Assembly: GCA_020852965.1 (NCBI GenBank) | Contig: JADYZV010000023.1 | Span: 1 to 64,000 of the forward strand | From: Pirellulaceae bacterium | Lineage (GTDB): Bacteria > Planctomycetota > Planctomycetia > Pirellulales > Pirellulaceae | Length of the DNA: 64,000 nucleotides | Reading direction: 5' to 3' | Shown here: one piece after another, positions 1 through 8,401 of the stretch | Layout: the number at the start of each line of letters is the position of its first letter | Numbering within the stretch: position 1 is the stretch's first letter | Translations under genes and position numbers: made by a program | Notes under the pieces: model-generated | Told to the model about the DNA's origin: nothing | Database searches by the model: none | The model's input: the letters and a program-made list of their open reading frames with translations, nothing else

Positions 1-1
1 C

Positions 2-616
2 CGGGGTGAGCGACCGACAGGCGGCTCCGACGAAGGCACCTACCGACAACCCCTATCATGTAAAAACCAAGAGCTCCCAAAAAAAGTGGCGACCGTCACT
101 TGTCAAACCCAGGACTTCATAGTCGGCTGGGATCATATTCTTTTCATTGCGGCGCTGTGTTTGCTGTCCTTTGAGTGGCGCGCGTTGGTCGAACAATCAT
201 TGCTGTTTACGTTGGCGCATTCGCTCACCCTGGCCCTAGCCATACAGGGCGTCGTTCGTTTGCCTGCCAGTATCGTCGAGGCGATCATTGCGCTGAGCAT
301 CGCGTGGATGGCGATCGAGAACTTGTTTGTCACTCGAGTCAAGCCGATGCGACTGGCGTTGATCGGCGGTTTCGGGTTGATACATGGGTTGGGATTTGCA
401 TATGTACTAGGAAATCGGATCAGCGAATCGGGGCGGTTTTATCAGGCGCTTCTGTTTACGAATCTGGGAGTCGAGCTGGCACAACTTACTGTAATCATTT
501 GCATGTTTCTAGTTTTCTATACTTGTGTTCCGAGTACACGTATGCCTCTCGTGCAGAAGTGCGTCTCCGCCTGTATTGCCGTCGTGGCAATCATCCTATT
601 CACTACCCGGCTCTGA
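2..616 (+). CDS. HupE/UreJ-type membrane protein, 5' end outside window
   Basis: Polytopic inner-membrane protein of the HupE/UreJ_2 type, a family linked to nickel/cobalt uptake or of unknown role. Visible hallmarks are GWDHILFI at the first helix, HSLTLALA, a glutamate-containing helix EAIIALSIAWMAIENL, FGLIHGLGFA, and NLGVELAQL; about six membrane segments. The frame has no stop back to the first base of the window, and family members carry an N-terminal signal peptide and periplasmic domain before the GxDHILF helix. I therefore read the gene as cut by the window edge; the GTG at 86 is probably internal. The family is clear, the substrate is not. Confidence 0.75.
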   Translation, partial: RGERPTGGSDEGTYRQPLSCKNQELPKKVATVTCQTQDFIVGWDHILFIAALCLLSFEWRALVEQSLLFTLAHSLTLALAIQGVVRLPASIVEAIIALSIAWMAIENLFVTRVKPMRLALIGGFGLIHGLGFAYVLGNRISESGRFYQALLFTNLGVELAQLTVIICMFLVFYTCVPSTRMPLVQKCVSACIAVVAIILFTTRL

Positions 617-681
617 ATGGTACCCCGTCTCAGGAGCAATTCGCGACGGAAGCTTCTGGGGAAGGAGAGAGGGGCAGGTCC

Positions 682-2436
682 CTAGGAGCTACGACCAATT
701 TGTCGATTGATCCAAGCGACCAACTCGGCGGGTTCCTCTTTCTCGCTGGTGGCGAAACTGCCGATGGTCAACTCGGCAGGCACGGTCCGCGCGCGTATCA
801 AGTAGGCCGAGCCTCGCTGGATGAGCTCGTCCTCGATCGCTGGAAATGCGGCGAGCAATTCTGCGAGCGATGTTTGCGTCGTCACAGCACCGCTTGATCG
901 CAAGGTCTTGCTCGGCCAGATTTGTTTGACCACACTAATCGTAAACAATAATAAAGCAGTCCATTCGAATAGCGCCGATATCGGCATTACTGAAAACGCC
1001 AACGGGAATTGTAGCGTCGTCAATTGCGTTGCGACTCGCCATAGATTCCCTACACCGATGCATGCTAGAATCGGCAGGACCAATCCTGGCATCCTCAATA
1101 CATTATGTTCCAGCACCGGCAACAGACGTTGGCCCACCCCCAAAATCAGCGTGGTCATGAATCCGACGGTCAGGGCATGGCGAACCGCGCCGGTGAAGGC
1201 GTGAGGAAGCGGTTGTCCGGAAAGGGACGCAAAAATACTGCCGCCAGCCAACAGCACCAAACTGATGATCAACCACGAGAACGCGAGCGGTGGGTAGATG
1301 TCCAGCAGCCAGTGGCCTTGCTCCAATCGAGTCGATGTCCGACGTTTGCCGATCAATCCACGCTGTCCCACCGCATAGCAAACCGCTCCCAAAAAAACCA
1401 TCAATGAACCCAACGGCTGCGCTAACAGCGACACCGCGTGGCCCGGTATCGCGCTGGCAGCAAACATCATCGTCACCCCGGCGTTGTGCGCCCAGAACGA
1501 TAGTTCGATCGCCCCTAAACGGGGTTTGCCGATTCGCAACAGGCCGGGCAACAGCATCTGTCCGAACCCGTAGATGGAATTCATCGCGAATCCGAATACC
1601 GCAAGCTTAATGATCAACGTGCGATGGTCATGACTGTAGGCGGACGGCCCTGCGCCGCCGACCTGTAGACGCAACCAGATCGTAACCATGGCCCACGCGA
1701 CAAGCCAAAATCCAGACATGAATACGGCGCGCGCCCAAGTCGCTTGCCATTTCTGTCTGACAATTCTCCACTGAATCGCCCACAACGATCCCGACAAGAG
1801 CAGCAGCATGAATGCACTGCCGATACCCAACAGGGCAAGCCGCTGCGGTGCGAGAGACCACGCGAAACCGCCCGCCATACTAATGACTGTAAGAATCAAA
1901 GCGGTACGACAGATTCGTTGACGCAATTGAGTGCTCGCAGCGTCTTTCAGTACGGTTCGCAGGGAAATCCCCACAATGAACAGACCAATGAAGCCCCACA
2001 ACTGTGCCTCGCCGTGCGCGATCACCTGCGCGGTATCGATAGACACGTAGTCATGGCTACGTCCGATCGCCAGCAGCAAATACCCGCCCCAACCTGCCCC
2101 GAGTGACAAGGTGATGGCCAGCGCCGTGAGCAGGAAGCCTCGATGGATTTTCTCTGCAGCAGCGCGAGCACGATCGACTGGAACTCCAGCGACCTGTGCA
2201 AGTCGCTGGAGAAGTTCATCGAGATCGACGTCATGCTGCTCAGCAAACCGGTTGAGCGGTTGAAAATGTCCGAACGGGCCAGGCGTGCCTCCGAGTCCGG
2301 GGCGATCGATCGGCTCACCATACTGATGGAATACATCGCGACAGGCAGGATAAAGTGCTACAACATGCCGAACCGTCATTTCGGGACGAATCGAAACGCT
2401 GTCATACGATCGCTTAGGCGCGTCGGAGGAACTCAT
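682..2436 (-). CDS. NnrS-like polytopic membrane protein with DUF1858-like ends
   Basis: A 584-aa membrane protein with about twelve hydrophobic segments. HGEAQLWGFIGLFIVG and RHALTVGFMTTLILGVGQR resemble the histidine-containing helices of the NnrS family (haem/copper membrane proteins tied to nitric-oxide stress). The first ~80 residues (MTVRHVVALYPACRDVFHQYG) and the last ~70 (SLAELLAAFPAIEDELIQRG) each resemble DUF1858/ScdA-N-type domains, so the transmembrane core is flanked by two similar small domains. I chose the ATG at 2436: it overlaps the stop of the preceding small gene as ATGA, whereas the longer frame starts at a TTG. It is the last gene of the minus-strand run that contains a ferredoxin. 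NnrS-like is a family-level call; NO binding is inference. Confidence 0.65.
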   Translation of the reverse strand: MSSSDAPKRSYDSVSIRPEMTVRHVVALYPACRDVFHQYGEPIDRPGLGGTPGPFGHFQPLNRFAEQHDVDLDELLQRLAQVAGVPVDRARAAAEKIHRGFLLTALAITLSLGAGWGGYLLLAIGRSHDYVSIDTAQVIAHGEAQLWGFIGLFIVGISLRTVLKDAASTQLRQRICRTALILTVISMAGGFAWSLAPQRLALLGIGSAFMLLLLSGSLWAIQWRIVRQKWQATWARAVFMSGFWLVAWAMVTIWLRLQVGGAGPSAYSHDHRTLIIKLAVFGFAMNSIYGFGQMLLPGLLRIGKPRLGAIELSFWAHNAGVTMMFAASAIPGHAVSLLAQPLGSLMVFLGAVCYAVGQRGLIGKRRTSTRLEQGHWLLDIYPPLAFSWLIISLVLLAGGSIFASLSGQPLPHAFTGAVRHALTVGFMTTLILGVGQRLLPVLEHNVLRMPGLVLPILACIGVGNLWRVATQLTTLQFPLAFSVMPISALFEWTALLLFTISVVKQIWPSKTLRSSGAVTTQTSLAELLAAFPAIEDELIQRGSAYLIRARTVPAELTIGSFATSEKEEPAELVAWINRQIGRSS

Positions 2437-2633
2437 GAAGTAACCGGAATTTCGATGCCGGCGAGCCGCAACACATCTTTGCTCATCCGTGTTAGCAGCC
2501 AATGCTCCAGCATCGTTGGGGTAAGGTTGGGGCGCAACGCAGCGTTGAAGACAAGTGTAGTCTGATGGTTAAGACTGGACGATTCGCCAGTTATTGTCAT
2601 AGGAGTTGTAGTCGGGTTCATTTGGTTGCGCAT
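2433..2633 (-). CDS. small 66-aa protein of unknown function
   Basis: I do not recognise this protein. It is 66 aa, polar at the start, then a more regular segment (LEHWLLTRMSKDVLRLAGIEI). Support for coding comes from context: it begins 12 nt after the stop of the preceding gene on the same strand, and its TGA overlaps the ATG of the NnrS-like gene in an ATGA arrangement typical of translational coupling. No convincing ribosome-binding site precedes the first ATG; starts at codons 5 or 12 are equally possible. Confidence 0.45.
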   Translation of the reverse strand: MRNQMNPTTTPMTITGESSSLNHQTTLVFNAALRPNLTPTMLEHWLLTRMSKDVLRLAGIEIPVTS

Positions 2634-2645
2634 GGTAAGCGTGTT

Positions 2646-3113
2646 TCATGCGATAGCGGGGTCCATACTTTCGGGTTCGATCCCGAGACTGCTCATTGCT
2701 TCGGTAAGTTGATCGATTTCGAAGTCGGATGATTTGGAAAGGGCTAGGAGGGTCGCATAGACGATGTGCTCGGCATCTACCTCAAAGTGACTTCGCAGGG
2801 CCGTTCGCGTATCGCTTCGCCCGAAACCATCCGTGCCGAGTCTCATATATCGACCTGGAATCCACTGGCGAATTTGATCTGGAACGAGCTTGATGTAGTC
2901 CGTGACCGCGATGAATGGGCCGTCCTGGCCATCCAAGACATGTTCTACGTAGCTGCGGCGTTTCGGTTTGTCGGGATGCAAGGCATGCAGTAGATCCGCT
3001 ACGCATTGGGGATTGTAGCGGGCTGCGACGCTATCGAGCGATTCGAACCAATCGTTCAACTCGGCGGGGTCGAACTGGCATTGTGCAGATCGTTGGGAAA
3101 TCTTCTCCATCAT
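2646..3113 (-). CDS. mini pyruvate dehydrogenase E1: N- and C-terminal ends only
   Basis: A 155-aa protein made of the two ends of homodimeric pyruvate dehydrogenase E1 (AceE, normally near 890 aa). Residues ~12-45 (DPAELNDWFESLDSVAARY) match the start of AceE (DP-E-DWL-ALESV pattern), the segment that in E. coli binds the E2 subunit. Residues ~46-155 match the C-terminal domain, including LHPDKPKRRSYVEHVL, TDYIKLVPDQIRQW, LGTDGFGRSDTR and HFEVDAEHIV, through to the natural C-terminus. About 700 residues between, with all thiamine-diphosphate binding parts, are gone, yet the frame is continuous. A GGAG lies 6 nt before the second ATG (3110). It cannot decarboxylate pyruvate. It is either a decaying in-frame deletion or a small protein acting on E2. 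Confidence 0.8.
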   Translation of the reverse strand: MMEKISQRSAQCQFDPAELNDWFESLDSVAARYNPQCVADLLHALHPDKPKRRSYVEHVLDGQDGPFIAVTDYIKLVPDQIRQWIPGRYMRLGTDGFGRSDTRTALRSHFEVDAEHIVYATLLALSKSSDFEIDQLTEAMSSLGIEPESMDPAIA

Positions 3114-3245
3114 TCACTCCATCAAAACTTCAAGAATCGCTCAGTACCCATTCTATACCTGGCGGTGTAGATTGTAAATCGTAGCCTCTTCGCACGGCAG
3201 AGACGGGTGCAAGCTATCGAGCGGGGCGATTGAGGTGCGTTCCGA

Positions 3246-3587
3246 TTAGACATCTCCGAGCACTCGAAACACCATGGAGTCGATCAGCTCATCTGTCATG
3301 ATTTGGCATGCTAACCGGCTGGAAGCGACGGTGTTCGGCAGCTTCGCTAGCGTCATAGATTCATCGCGGTTCCTTTCTTCGTCAAGCTGGCCTGACACGA
3401 CCTCGACGTGACATGTTCCGCACCACGCGTGCCCTTTGCAATCGCCGATGTTCTCGTACAACTCGTTGACGATCAGTTCCATTAGATTGTTGTAGGCGTG
3501 GCGCCTGAATTCAACGACGTGCTTCTCCCCATTGAGCAGAATGATCGTGACCGAGTAGCGTTGGTTGGCCAAGGATGTGTCCGGCAT
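3246..3587 (-). CDS. 2Fe-2S ferredoxin
   Basis: A 113-aa soluble electron carrier of the adrenodoxin/plant-type beta-grasp family. The cluster ligands are visible as Cys50-x5-Cys56-x2-Cys59 (CKGHAWCGTC) and Cys94 (SRLACQI), the usual four. The N-terminal strands (YSVTIILLNGEKHVVEF) fit the fold. It lies upstream of the mini-AceE gene with 132 nt between them, on the same strand as the baeRF gene further upstream. Its redox partner is not evident; no reductase is encoded nearby. Confidence 0.85.
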   Translation of the reverse strand: MPDTSLANQRYSVTIILLNGEKHVVEFRRHAYNNLMELIVNELYENIGDCKGHAWCGTCHVEVVSGQLDEERNRDESMTLAKLPNTVASSRLACQIMTDELIDSMVFRVLGDV

Positions 3588-3889
3588 GGTAGTCCGCAGC
3601 GGGGTAGTGGAACAGAGGCAACCCGTCGATGAAAATCAGAATGCGTGAAGACCCTGCCTTTAACGTCTGAATTCAGTTGCAATCGCCTCGGTTGAACAGT
3701 CGATGTCATCGATCGCTTTTGACGTATCAACAGATACTATTCCGCATAGCTCGACACCCCTTTCATCTGGTTCCGCCAGCCCAGCACGTTCCATCGCGTT
3801 GGGCGGCAGCGACGACTCGGTCGGTCGTTTCGTCAACTCCGAAGGTAAACAGCAACTGATCGAACTCCACGGGTGTCAGATTGTACCTT
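3588..3889. other. 302-bp intergenic, nothing convincing
   Basis: Lies between the ferredoxin start and the stop of the baeRF gene, both on the minus strand. Short frames exist on both strands but have no recognisable domain, conserved context or good ribosome-binding site. It probably holds the ferredoxin promoter. Confidence 0.4.
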
Positions 3890-5044
3890 TCAGAATCGAT
3901 AAATCGCAGCCAAGCCCGAATCGGTTGGCATGTTTTCTTTCGGTACGATAATGACTTCGCCCCCTTTATCCATTACCAACTCGGCCAGATCATCGAGCAT
4001 ATCATCAACGTGGGACGCTGCCGGATCGGATGCGCGGATGGCACCGGTGTTTCGGTCGATCACGCCGGGAATGACGCGATCCGCTTCCACCATGAGCGTC
4101 GCCACTTGATCGGAGACGGCTGCCTTGGCAACATCCGAAAGATCGCCTGACCCGCGCTCGCGAGAACGAGCTGCCCCAAACTTCTCCGTCATGCTCGCCA
4201 GCCGTTCCAAGTACGTTGGTTGGATGGTCTTCCATGCCCGTTCGCGCAGTTCATGGATGTCAAGCGATTCGGGACCCGCCATGATTCCCTCATCCAGCAA
4301 GAAGGGGTTGTCGCTGATTCGACGAAACTCAGCTTGACTATCCGCGAGCGCTACCAGTATCAGTGGCAAGCCGGACGGGCGAGAGTAATGCTCTAGGATT
4401 CCCTTATCGACCTCTCGAAAGAACTTGGTAACTTCAGCATCATTGGCATCTGTGCGAGGTCCATGGGCATGATGCACTGCCGTCCCACCTTCGCCTGATC
4501 TTTTGCCATACGAGCCTACTGTCTGTGCCGTTGAACTGCGTTCATCTTTCAACACGTCTGACAGATTCGCAGTCATTTCCGTCAACTCAACTTCTGCCAA
4601 CACATCGCGATTCCCTTCATAGAGTTGGGCGTCGTGCCGGCTGAGACACAGAACTTGATAGCGGTCGGCTGATTGGAGAATCCGAATCAGCGGTTTCGTA
4701 TGAAAGCTATCGGCTACTACAAGCAGCTCTTGGACTGGGCGCTGTAGCTCGACAACTTCAAAAGTTCCGGGTGAACGGAATATCGCCAAACCATCCGTCC
4801 GATGGTTCCAGAAACTATGATCGCTGCTGAGTTGCTCAAATGGCTTCATCATTTCGCGAACTTGGTTCGCATCGTACTGTTGGTCCAACGACGTCTCCAG
4901 TTGTCCTAGCAGATTCCGAAAGCGGATCGTATCCTGAGCGTTGTCAGGGTGCTGCCGATGAGTGGGCTGATAGAGAGAAATGCACGGTGCCTCGTGCGCC
5001 GCGAGTAGACCAAGAAAACGACTGTCGGTAATTTTTCGCATCAT
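3890..5044 (-). CDS. baeRF-family protein (release-factor-1-like fold)
   Basis: A 384-aa soluble protein of the bacterial archaeo-eukaryotic release factor group (baeRF; similar to the family 3/7 proteins often annotated as hypothetical). Typical features are the start ISLYQPTHRQHPDN-Q-IRFRNLL, the central GLAIF and LCLSRHDAQLYEGNR segments, the H-rich stretch TAVHHAHGPR, and the C-terminal EVIIVPKENMPTDSGLAAIYRF. These proteins are thought to act on stalled ribosomes or to hydrolyse peptidyl-tRNA; that role is an inference from fold. An AAGAAG lies a few bases before the ATG. It heads the minus-strand run that includes ferredoxin, mini-AceE and the NnrS-like gene. Confidence 0.75.
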   Translation of the reverse strand: MMRKITDSRFLGLLAAHEAPCISLYQPTHRQHPDNAQDTIRFRNLLGQLETSLDQQYDANQVREMMKPFEQLSSDHSFWNHRTDGLAIFRSPGTFEVVELQRPVQELLVVADSFHTKPLIRILQSADRYQVLCLSRHDAQLYEGNRDVLAEVELTEMTANLSDVLKDERSSTAQTVGSYGKRSGEGGTAVHHAHGPRTDANDAEVTKFFREVDKGILEHYSRPSGLPLILVALADSQAEFRRISDNPFLLDEGIMAGPESLDIHELRERAWKTIQPTYLERLASMTEKFGAARSRERGSGDLSDVAKAAVSDQVATLMVEADRVIPGVIDRNTGAIRASDPAASHVDDMLDDLAELVMDKGGEVIIVPKENMPTDSGLAAIYRF

Positions 5045-5437
5045 TGAACTTCTTGTTAAGAACGGGGGGAATTGGTAACTTGCTTGCTTAACTCTCGATG
5101 CATTTCTCGTTCCACAGAGTCATGATCTGCCGATTTTTATGGTGTTAACCGAATTCGGAGGGCACTCAGCGTCATTATGCGATACTGCGACGATGACCAG
5201 ATTGGGGATGATGTTCAACCGCGTCAACGCAGATTGACACTCGTTGAAAGCAGACTCGGCTTGCGATACACGTCGGAAGAAAGTTTCTGGGCGTTTGGAA
5301 GCGACCAACGAAGTCGACGTCAATACGAAGGCGATGCTGGCCGACAACTGATACAATCAACGATTCTCAAGTTTTCAACAATCAGTTGGGGGCGAGTTGC
5401 CCCGACAAGCCGTTAAGTAATATAAGATGATCTGCAT
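5045..5437. other. 393-bp divergent intergenic region
   Basis: Shared upstream region of the baeRF gene (minus) and the metal ATPase (plus), so it should hold both promoters. A 78-codon minus-strand frame at 5120-5356 starts with a signal-peptide-like stretch but opens with TTG and resembles nothing I know; I do not call it. Confidence 0.4.
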
Positions 5438-7900
5438 ATGCGAGACAAGGTCCGGTTCGATATTCATTTACTCCTTCCCGAACTCCAGGACGAACATGAT
5501 GCATGCGTTGACCGATTGAGCGCACTGATCATTGACAATGATGGAATCGAGAAAGCTCACGTTCACAGTGACGAGTTTTGCGTCCACTTCGATCCGAACA
5601 GAGTCTCTTTCGACAGAGTCCGCTCGCTGGTAGCCAAGGCTGGCGCGGAGCTCGATTCACGTTACGGTCACCTGCTGCTAAAGACCTCACCTACCTATGC
5701 TCGCCATGCTCGGACGATTCGCGGGCGCCTAACGGCAATCGAAGGTGTTATCGACGTTGGGGTCGCAGTTGATGGAATTATCCGAATTGAATTTGACAAG
5801 CGCATCGCCGATGACCGGGCTATCATGTTGGCAATCGCGGACTTAGGAATCTCCGTCGAGCGATTACCTTCCCTACCAGCGGCATCGGCTGGGGACGAAG
5901 GCAGCGAATCCATTCAGGCTGAGCCGGACAAACACGACCACAGGCAAGTTCACCATCATGCTGGAATATTCGGCGCAAATACGGAACTGATATTCGCGAT
6001 TGTCTGTGGCGTCCTTTTGCTCACCGGTTGGATACTCAGCATCACGACTGACTTGTCAAGTTGGGTATTGGTTCCAATCTATCTAACGTCCTATTTCTTT
6101 GGCGGCTACTATACGGTCATTGAGTCGTATCAAAAGCTGCGTATCCGACAACTGGAAATTGATTTCCTGATGCTCTTCGCGGCGATCGGAGCGGCCGTGC
6201 TTGGCAACTGGGCTGAGGGCGCATTGCTGTTGTTTCTGTTCAGTATCAGCCATTCGCTGGAACACTATGCGATGGGTCGTGCGCGGCGAGCCATCGAAGC
6301 CCTTTCCGAATTGGTGCCCGAGACAGCGGTCGTTAGGCGAAATGGGACCACGGAAAGCGTCCACGTTGACGATTTGATTGTTGGTGACGTTGTGATCGTT
6401 AAACCGAACGAGCGAATTGCGGTTGATGGATTTGTCCTCAAGGGGGAAAGCAGCGTCGACCAGTCTCCCATTACAGGGGAGAGCCTGCCGGTCGATAAGC
6501 GTCCGGTCGACGACGTCGACGCGGCTGTCAAAGGCACGCATAAACTTCCCGCCGAACATCGCGTTTTCGCAGGGACCATTAATCAAAGTGGCGCGCTTGA
6601 GGTTCAAGTCACGCGGCTAGCAACCGAGTCGATGTTAGCGCGAGTCGTCACGATGGTTCACGAGGCAGAAACCCAGCAGTCCAAGACACAACGGTTTGCG
6701 GAAAACTTTGAAAGAGTCTTCGTTCCAATTGTCTTGGCAAGCGTTGTCGCTTTGCTGTTTGCTTGGGTCGTCGTGAAAGAACCGTTTTCCGCATCCTTCT
6801 ACCGAGCGATGGCCGTGCTGGTTGCGGCCAGCCCGTGCGCCCTTGCCATCTCGACGCCGAGTGCAGTTCTCAGTGGCGTAGCCAGAGCAGCGCGCGGCGG
6901 TGTGCTCATCAAGGGGGGGGCTCCCTTGGAAGACCTGGGCCGTGTCGTTGCGATCGCATTCGACAAGACAGGAACATTGACCGAAGGGCGGCCACATCTG
7001 ACCGACATCGTGCCAAACGAGCACTCGACTACAGCAGAGTTGTTGCAAACAGCCATCGCAGCGGAAGAGCTCAGCGATCATCCGTTGGCAGCGGCGATTG
7101 TTCGCGACGGGAAGGAGGCGTTAGGATCGCAACAAGGCATACCTCGTGCCGAGAATTTACAGAGTATCACGGGTCGTGGGCTTTCCGCCGACATCAATGG
7201 CCAGAAAGTGTACATCGGCAAGCGCCATTTGTTCGCAGAAATTGCCGGTCCACCTCTTCCTTCGTTTCTCGCCGAAGCAACCGACCGCCTGGAACATGCG
7301 GGCCGCACCACAATGATCGTTAGGTTGGGTGATAAGTATCTTGGTGTGCTTGGCGTGATGGACACGCCACGCGAATCGGCCAGGTCAACTGTTACGCAAC
7401 TGCGCGAACTGGGCATCGACCGCATGATCATGCTTTCGGGCGACAACCAGATCGTCGCCAGCGCAGTTGCTCAGGAAGTGGGTATTGACGAAGCCTGGGG
7501 TGATTTGATGCCGGCAGACAAAGTCGATTCGATCAAGCGTCTTCGTCGCGAAGGACAGGTGGCAATGATTGGCGACGGCGTCAACGACGCACCCGCAATG
7601 GCTCACGCAACCGTCGGCGTCGCCATGGGGGCGGCAGGTTCCGATGTGGCTTTAGAAACCGCCGACGTTGCGTTGATGGCTGACAGCCTGAGCAATCTTC
7701 CTTTCGCCATCGGACTCAGCCGCGCGACCAATCGCATCATCCGGCAAAACCTATGGATCAGTCTCGGCATGGTTGCCTTGCTCGTTCCCGCCACGCTCTT
7801 TGGGCTTTCCATCGGTCCTGCCGTTGTGCTTCACGAAGGCTCAACGATCGTCGTTGTATTGAACGCGCTCCGTCTATTGGCATTTAAGAAAGACGGCTAG
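5438..7900 (+). CDS. P1B-4-type transition-metal transporting ATPase
   Basis: An 820-aa heavy-metal efflux pump. The phosphorylation site is Asp509 in DKTGTLTEG, the HP locus reads SDHPLAAAIV, and the hinge is GDGVNDAP (712-719). The membrane metal site is Ser465-Pro-Cys467 (SPCALAISTP) in helix 4 and His799-Glu-Gly-Ser-Thr in the last helix; SPC plus HEGxT is the signature of the P1B-4 subgroup (Co, Fe or Zn export), not the CPC of Zn/Cd/Pb or Cu pumps. Unusually for P1B-4 there are ~180 N-terminal residues that look like two ferredoxin-like metal-binding-domain folds without CxxC motifs, followed by a His-rich linker (KHDHRQVHHHAG). Monocistronic as far as visible. Confidence 0.9.
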   Translation: MRDKVRFDIHLLLPELQDEHDACVDRLSALIIDNDGIEKAHVHSDEFCVHFDPNRVSFDRVRSLVAKAGAELDSRYGHLLLKTSPTYARHARTIRGRLTAIEGVIDVGVAVDGIIRIEFDKRIADDRAIMLAIADLGISVERLPSLPAASAGDEGSESIQAEPDKHDHRQVHHHAGIFGANTELIFAIVCGVLLLTGWILSITTDLSSWVLVPIYLTSYFFGGYYTVIESYQKLRIRQLEIDFLMLFAAIGAAVLGNWAEGALLLFLFSISHSLEHYAMGRARRAIEALSELVPETAVVRRNGTTESVHVDDLIVGDVVIVKPNERIAVDGFVLKGESSVDQSPITGESLPVDKRPVDDVDAAVKGTHKLPAEHRVFAGTINQSGALEVQVTRLATESMLARVVTMVHEAETQQSKTQRFAENFERVFVPIVLASVVALLFAWVVVKEPFSASFYRAMAVLVAASPCALAISTPSAVLSGVARAARGGVLIKGGAPLEDLGRVVAIAFDKTGTLTEGRPHLTDIVPNEHSTTAELLQTAIAAEELSDHPLAAAIVRDGKEALGSQQGIPRAENLQSITGRGLSADINGQKVYIGKRHLFAEIAGPPLPSFLAEATDRLEHAGRTTMIVRLGDKYLGVLGVMDTPRESARSTVTQLRELGIDRMIMLSGDNQIVASAVAQEVGIDEAWGDLMPADKVDSIKRLRREGQVAMIGDGVNDAPAMAHATVGVAMGAAGSDVALETADVALMADSLSNLPFAIGLSRATNRIIRQNLWISLGMVALLVPATLFGLSIGPAVVLHEGSTIVVVLNALRLLAFKKDG

Positions 7901-7912
7901 TTTGCGTAGATT

Positions 7913-8048
7913 CCGGATTATTCATGTACTCCGCTGCGGGGGAGTTGCGTCGGGCAACGACCAACGCTGCGCGTCGGTGCCCGTCGCGACCCTCGCGCAC
8001 GCGGGAGGGTACCCTGTAGCACGATTTAGGTGCTCATGAATCATCCGG
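7913..8048. repeat. 136-bp palindrome-ended intergenic element
   Basis: Bounded by ccggattattcatg (7913-7926) and catgaatcatccgg (8035-8048), inverted copies with one mismatch in 14. The interior is GC-rich with further short inverted stretches. It carries no frame of interest. It could be a small non-autonomous mobile element (MITE-like), or a processed 3' structure of the upstream gene. Confidence 0.5.
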
Positions 8049-8191
8049 GTTTATCGGACAGCTCGAATCCCCGTTGAACACGGAAAGAACGACAATCACC
8101 GCAAACAATGGATCGAAAAAATGCCCCAGCACCATGCCTTGTATCCTGCACTGGAATGGAATCGTGGTGGATTTGACTCATAGGGCTTCAG

Positions 8192-8401
8192 TCACGCAAG
8201 TGGTGCCTTGGTTATCCGACTCAGATCTTCCATGATGTCGAACACGTATTCGGTGATGTTGGTAATGCCAAGGTCGTTTAAACGTTTAATGTGCATCTCC
8301 CTGTATCGTTGAAGATGCTCGATGACATGCACTTGCTCGACGGCGACGAAGCCGGCACTGTCTGCTAGAAGATTATCGGAGATTCCATAAATGCTGGTTA
8401 T
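8192..8401 (-). pseudogene. possible C-terminal gene remnant, unrecognised
   Basis: Minus-strand frame of 69 codons between two stops that reads like real protein, including VHVIEHLQRYREMHIKRL and YVFDIMEDLSRI, but has no good start codon in its 5' half. I do not recognise the family. It overlaps the start of the PEP synthase regulatory gene by a few bases. It occupies most of the 7901-8390 gap together with the palindromic element; it may be the tail of a deleted gene. Confidence 0.3.
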
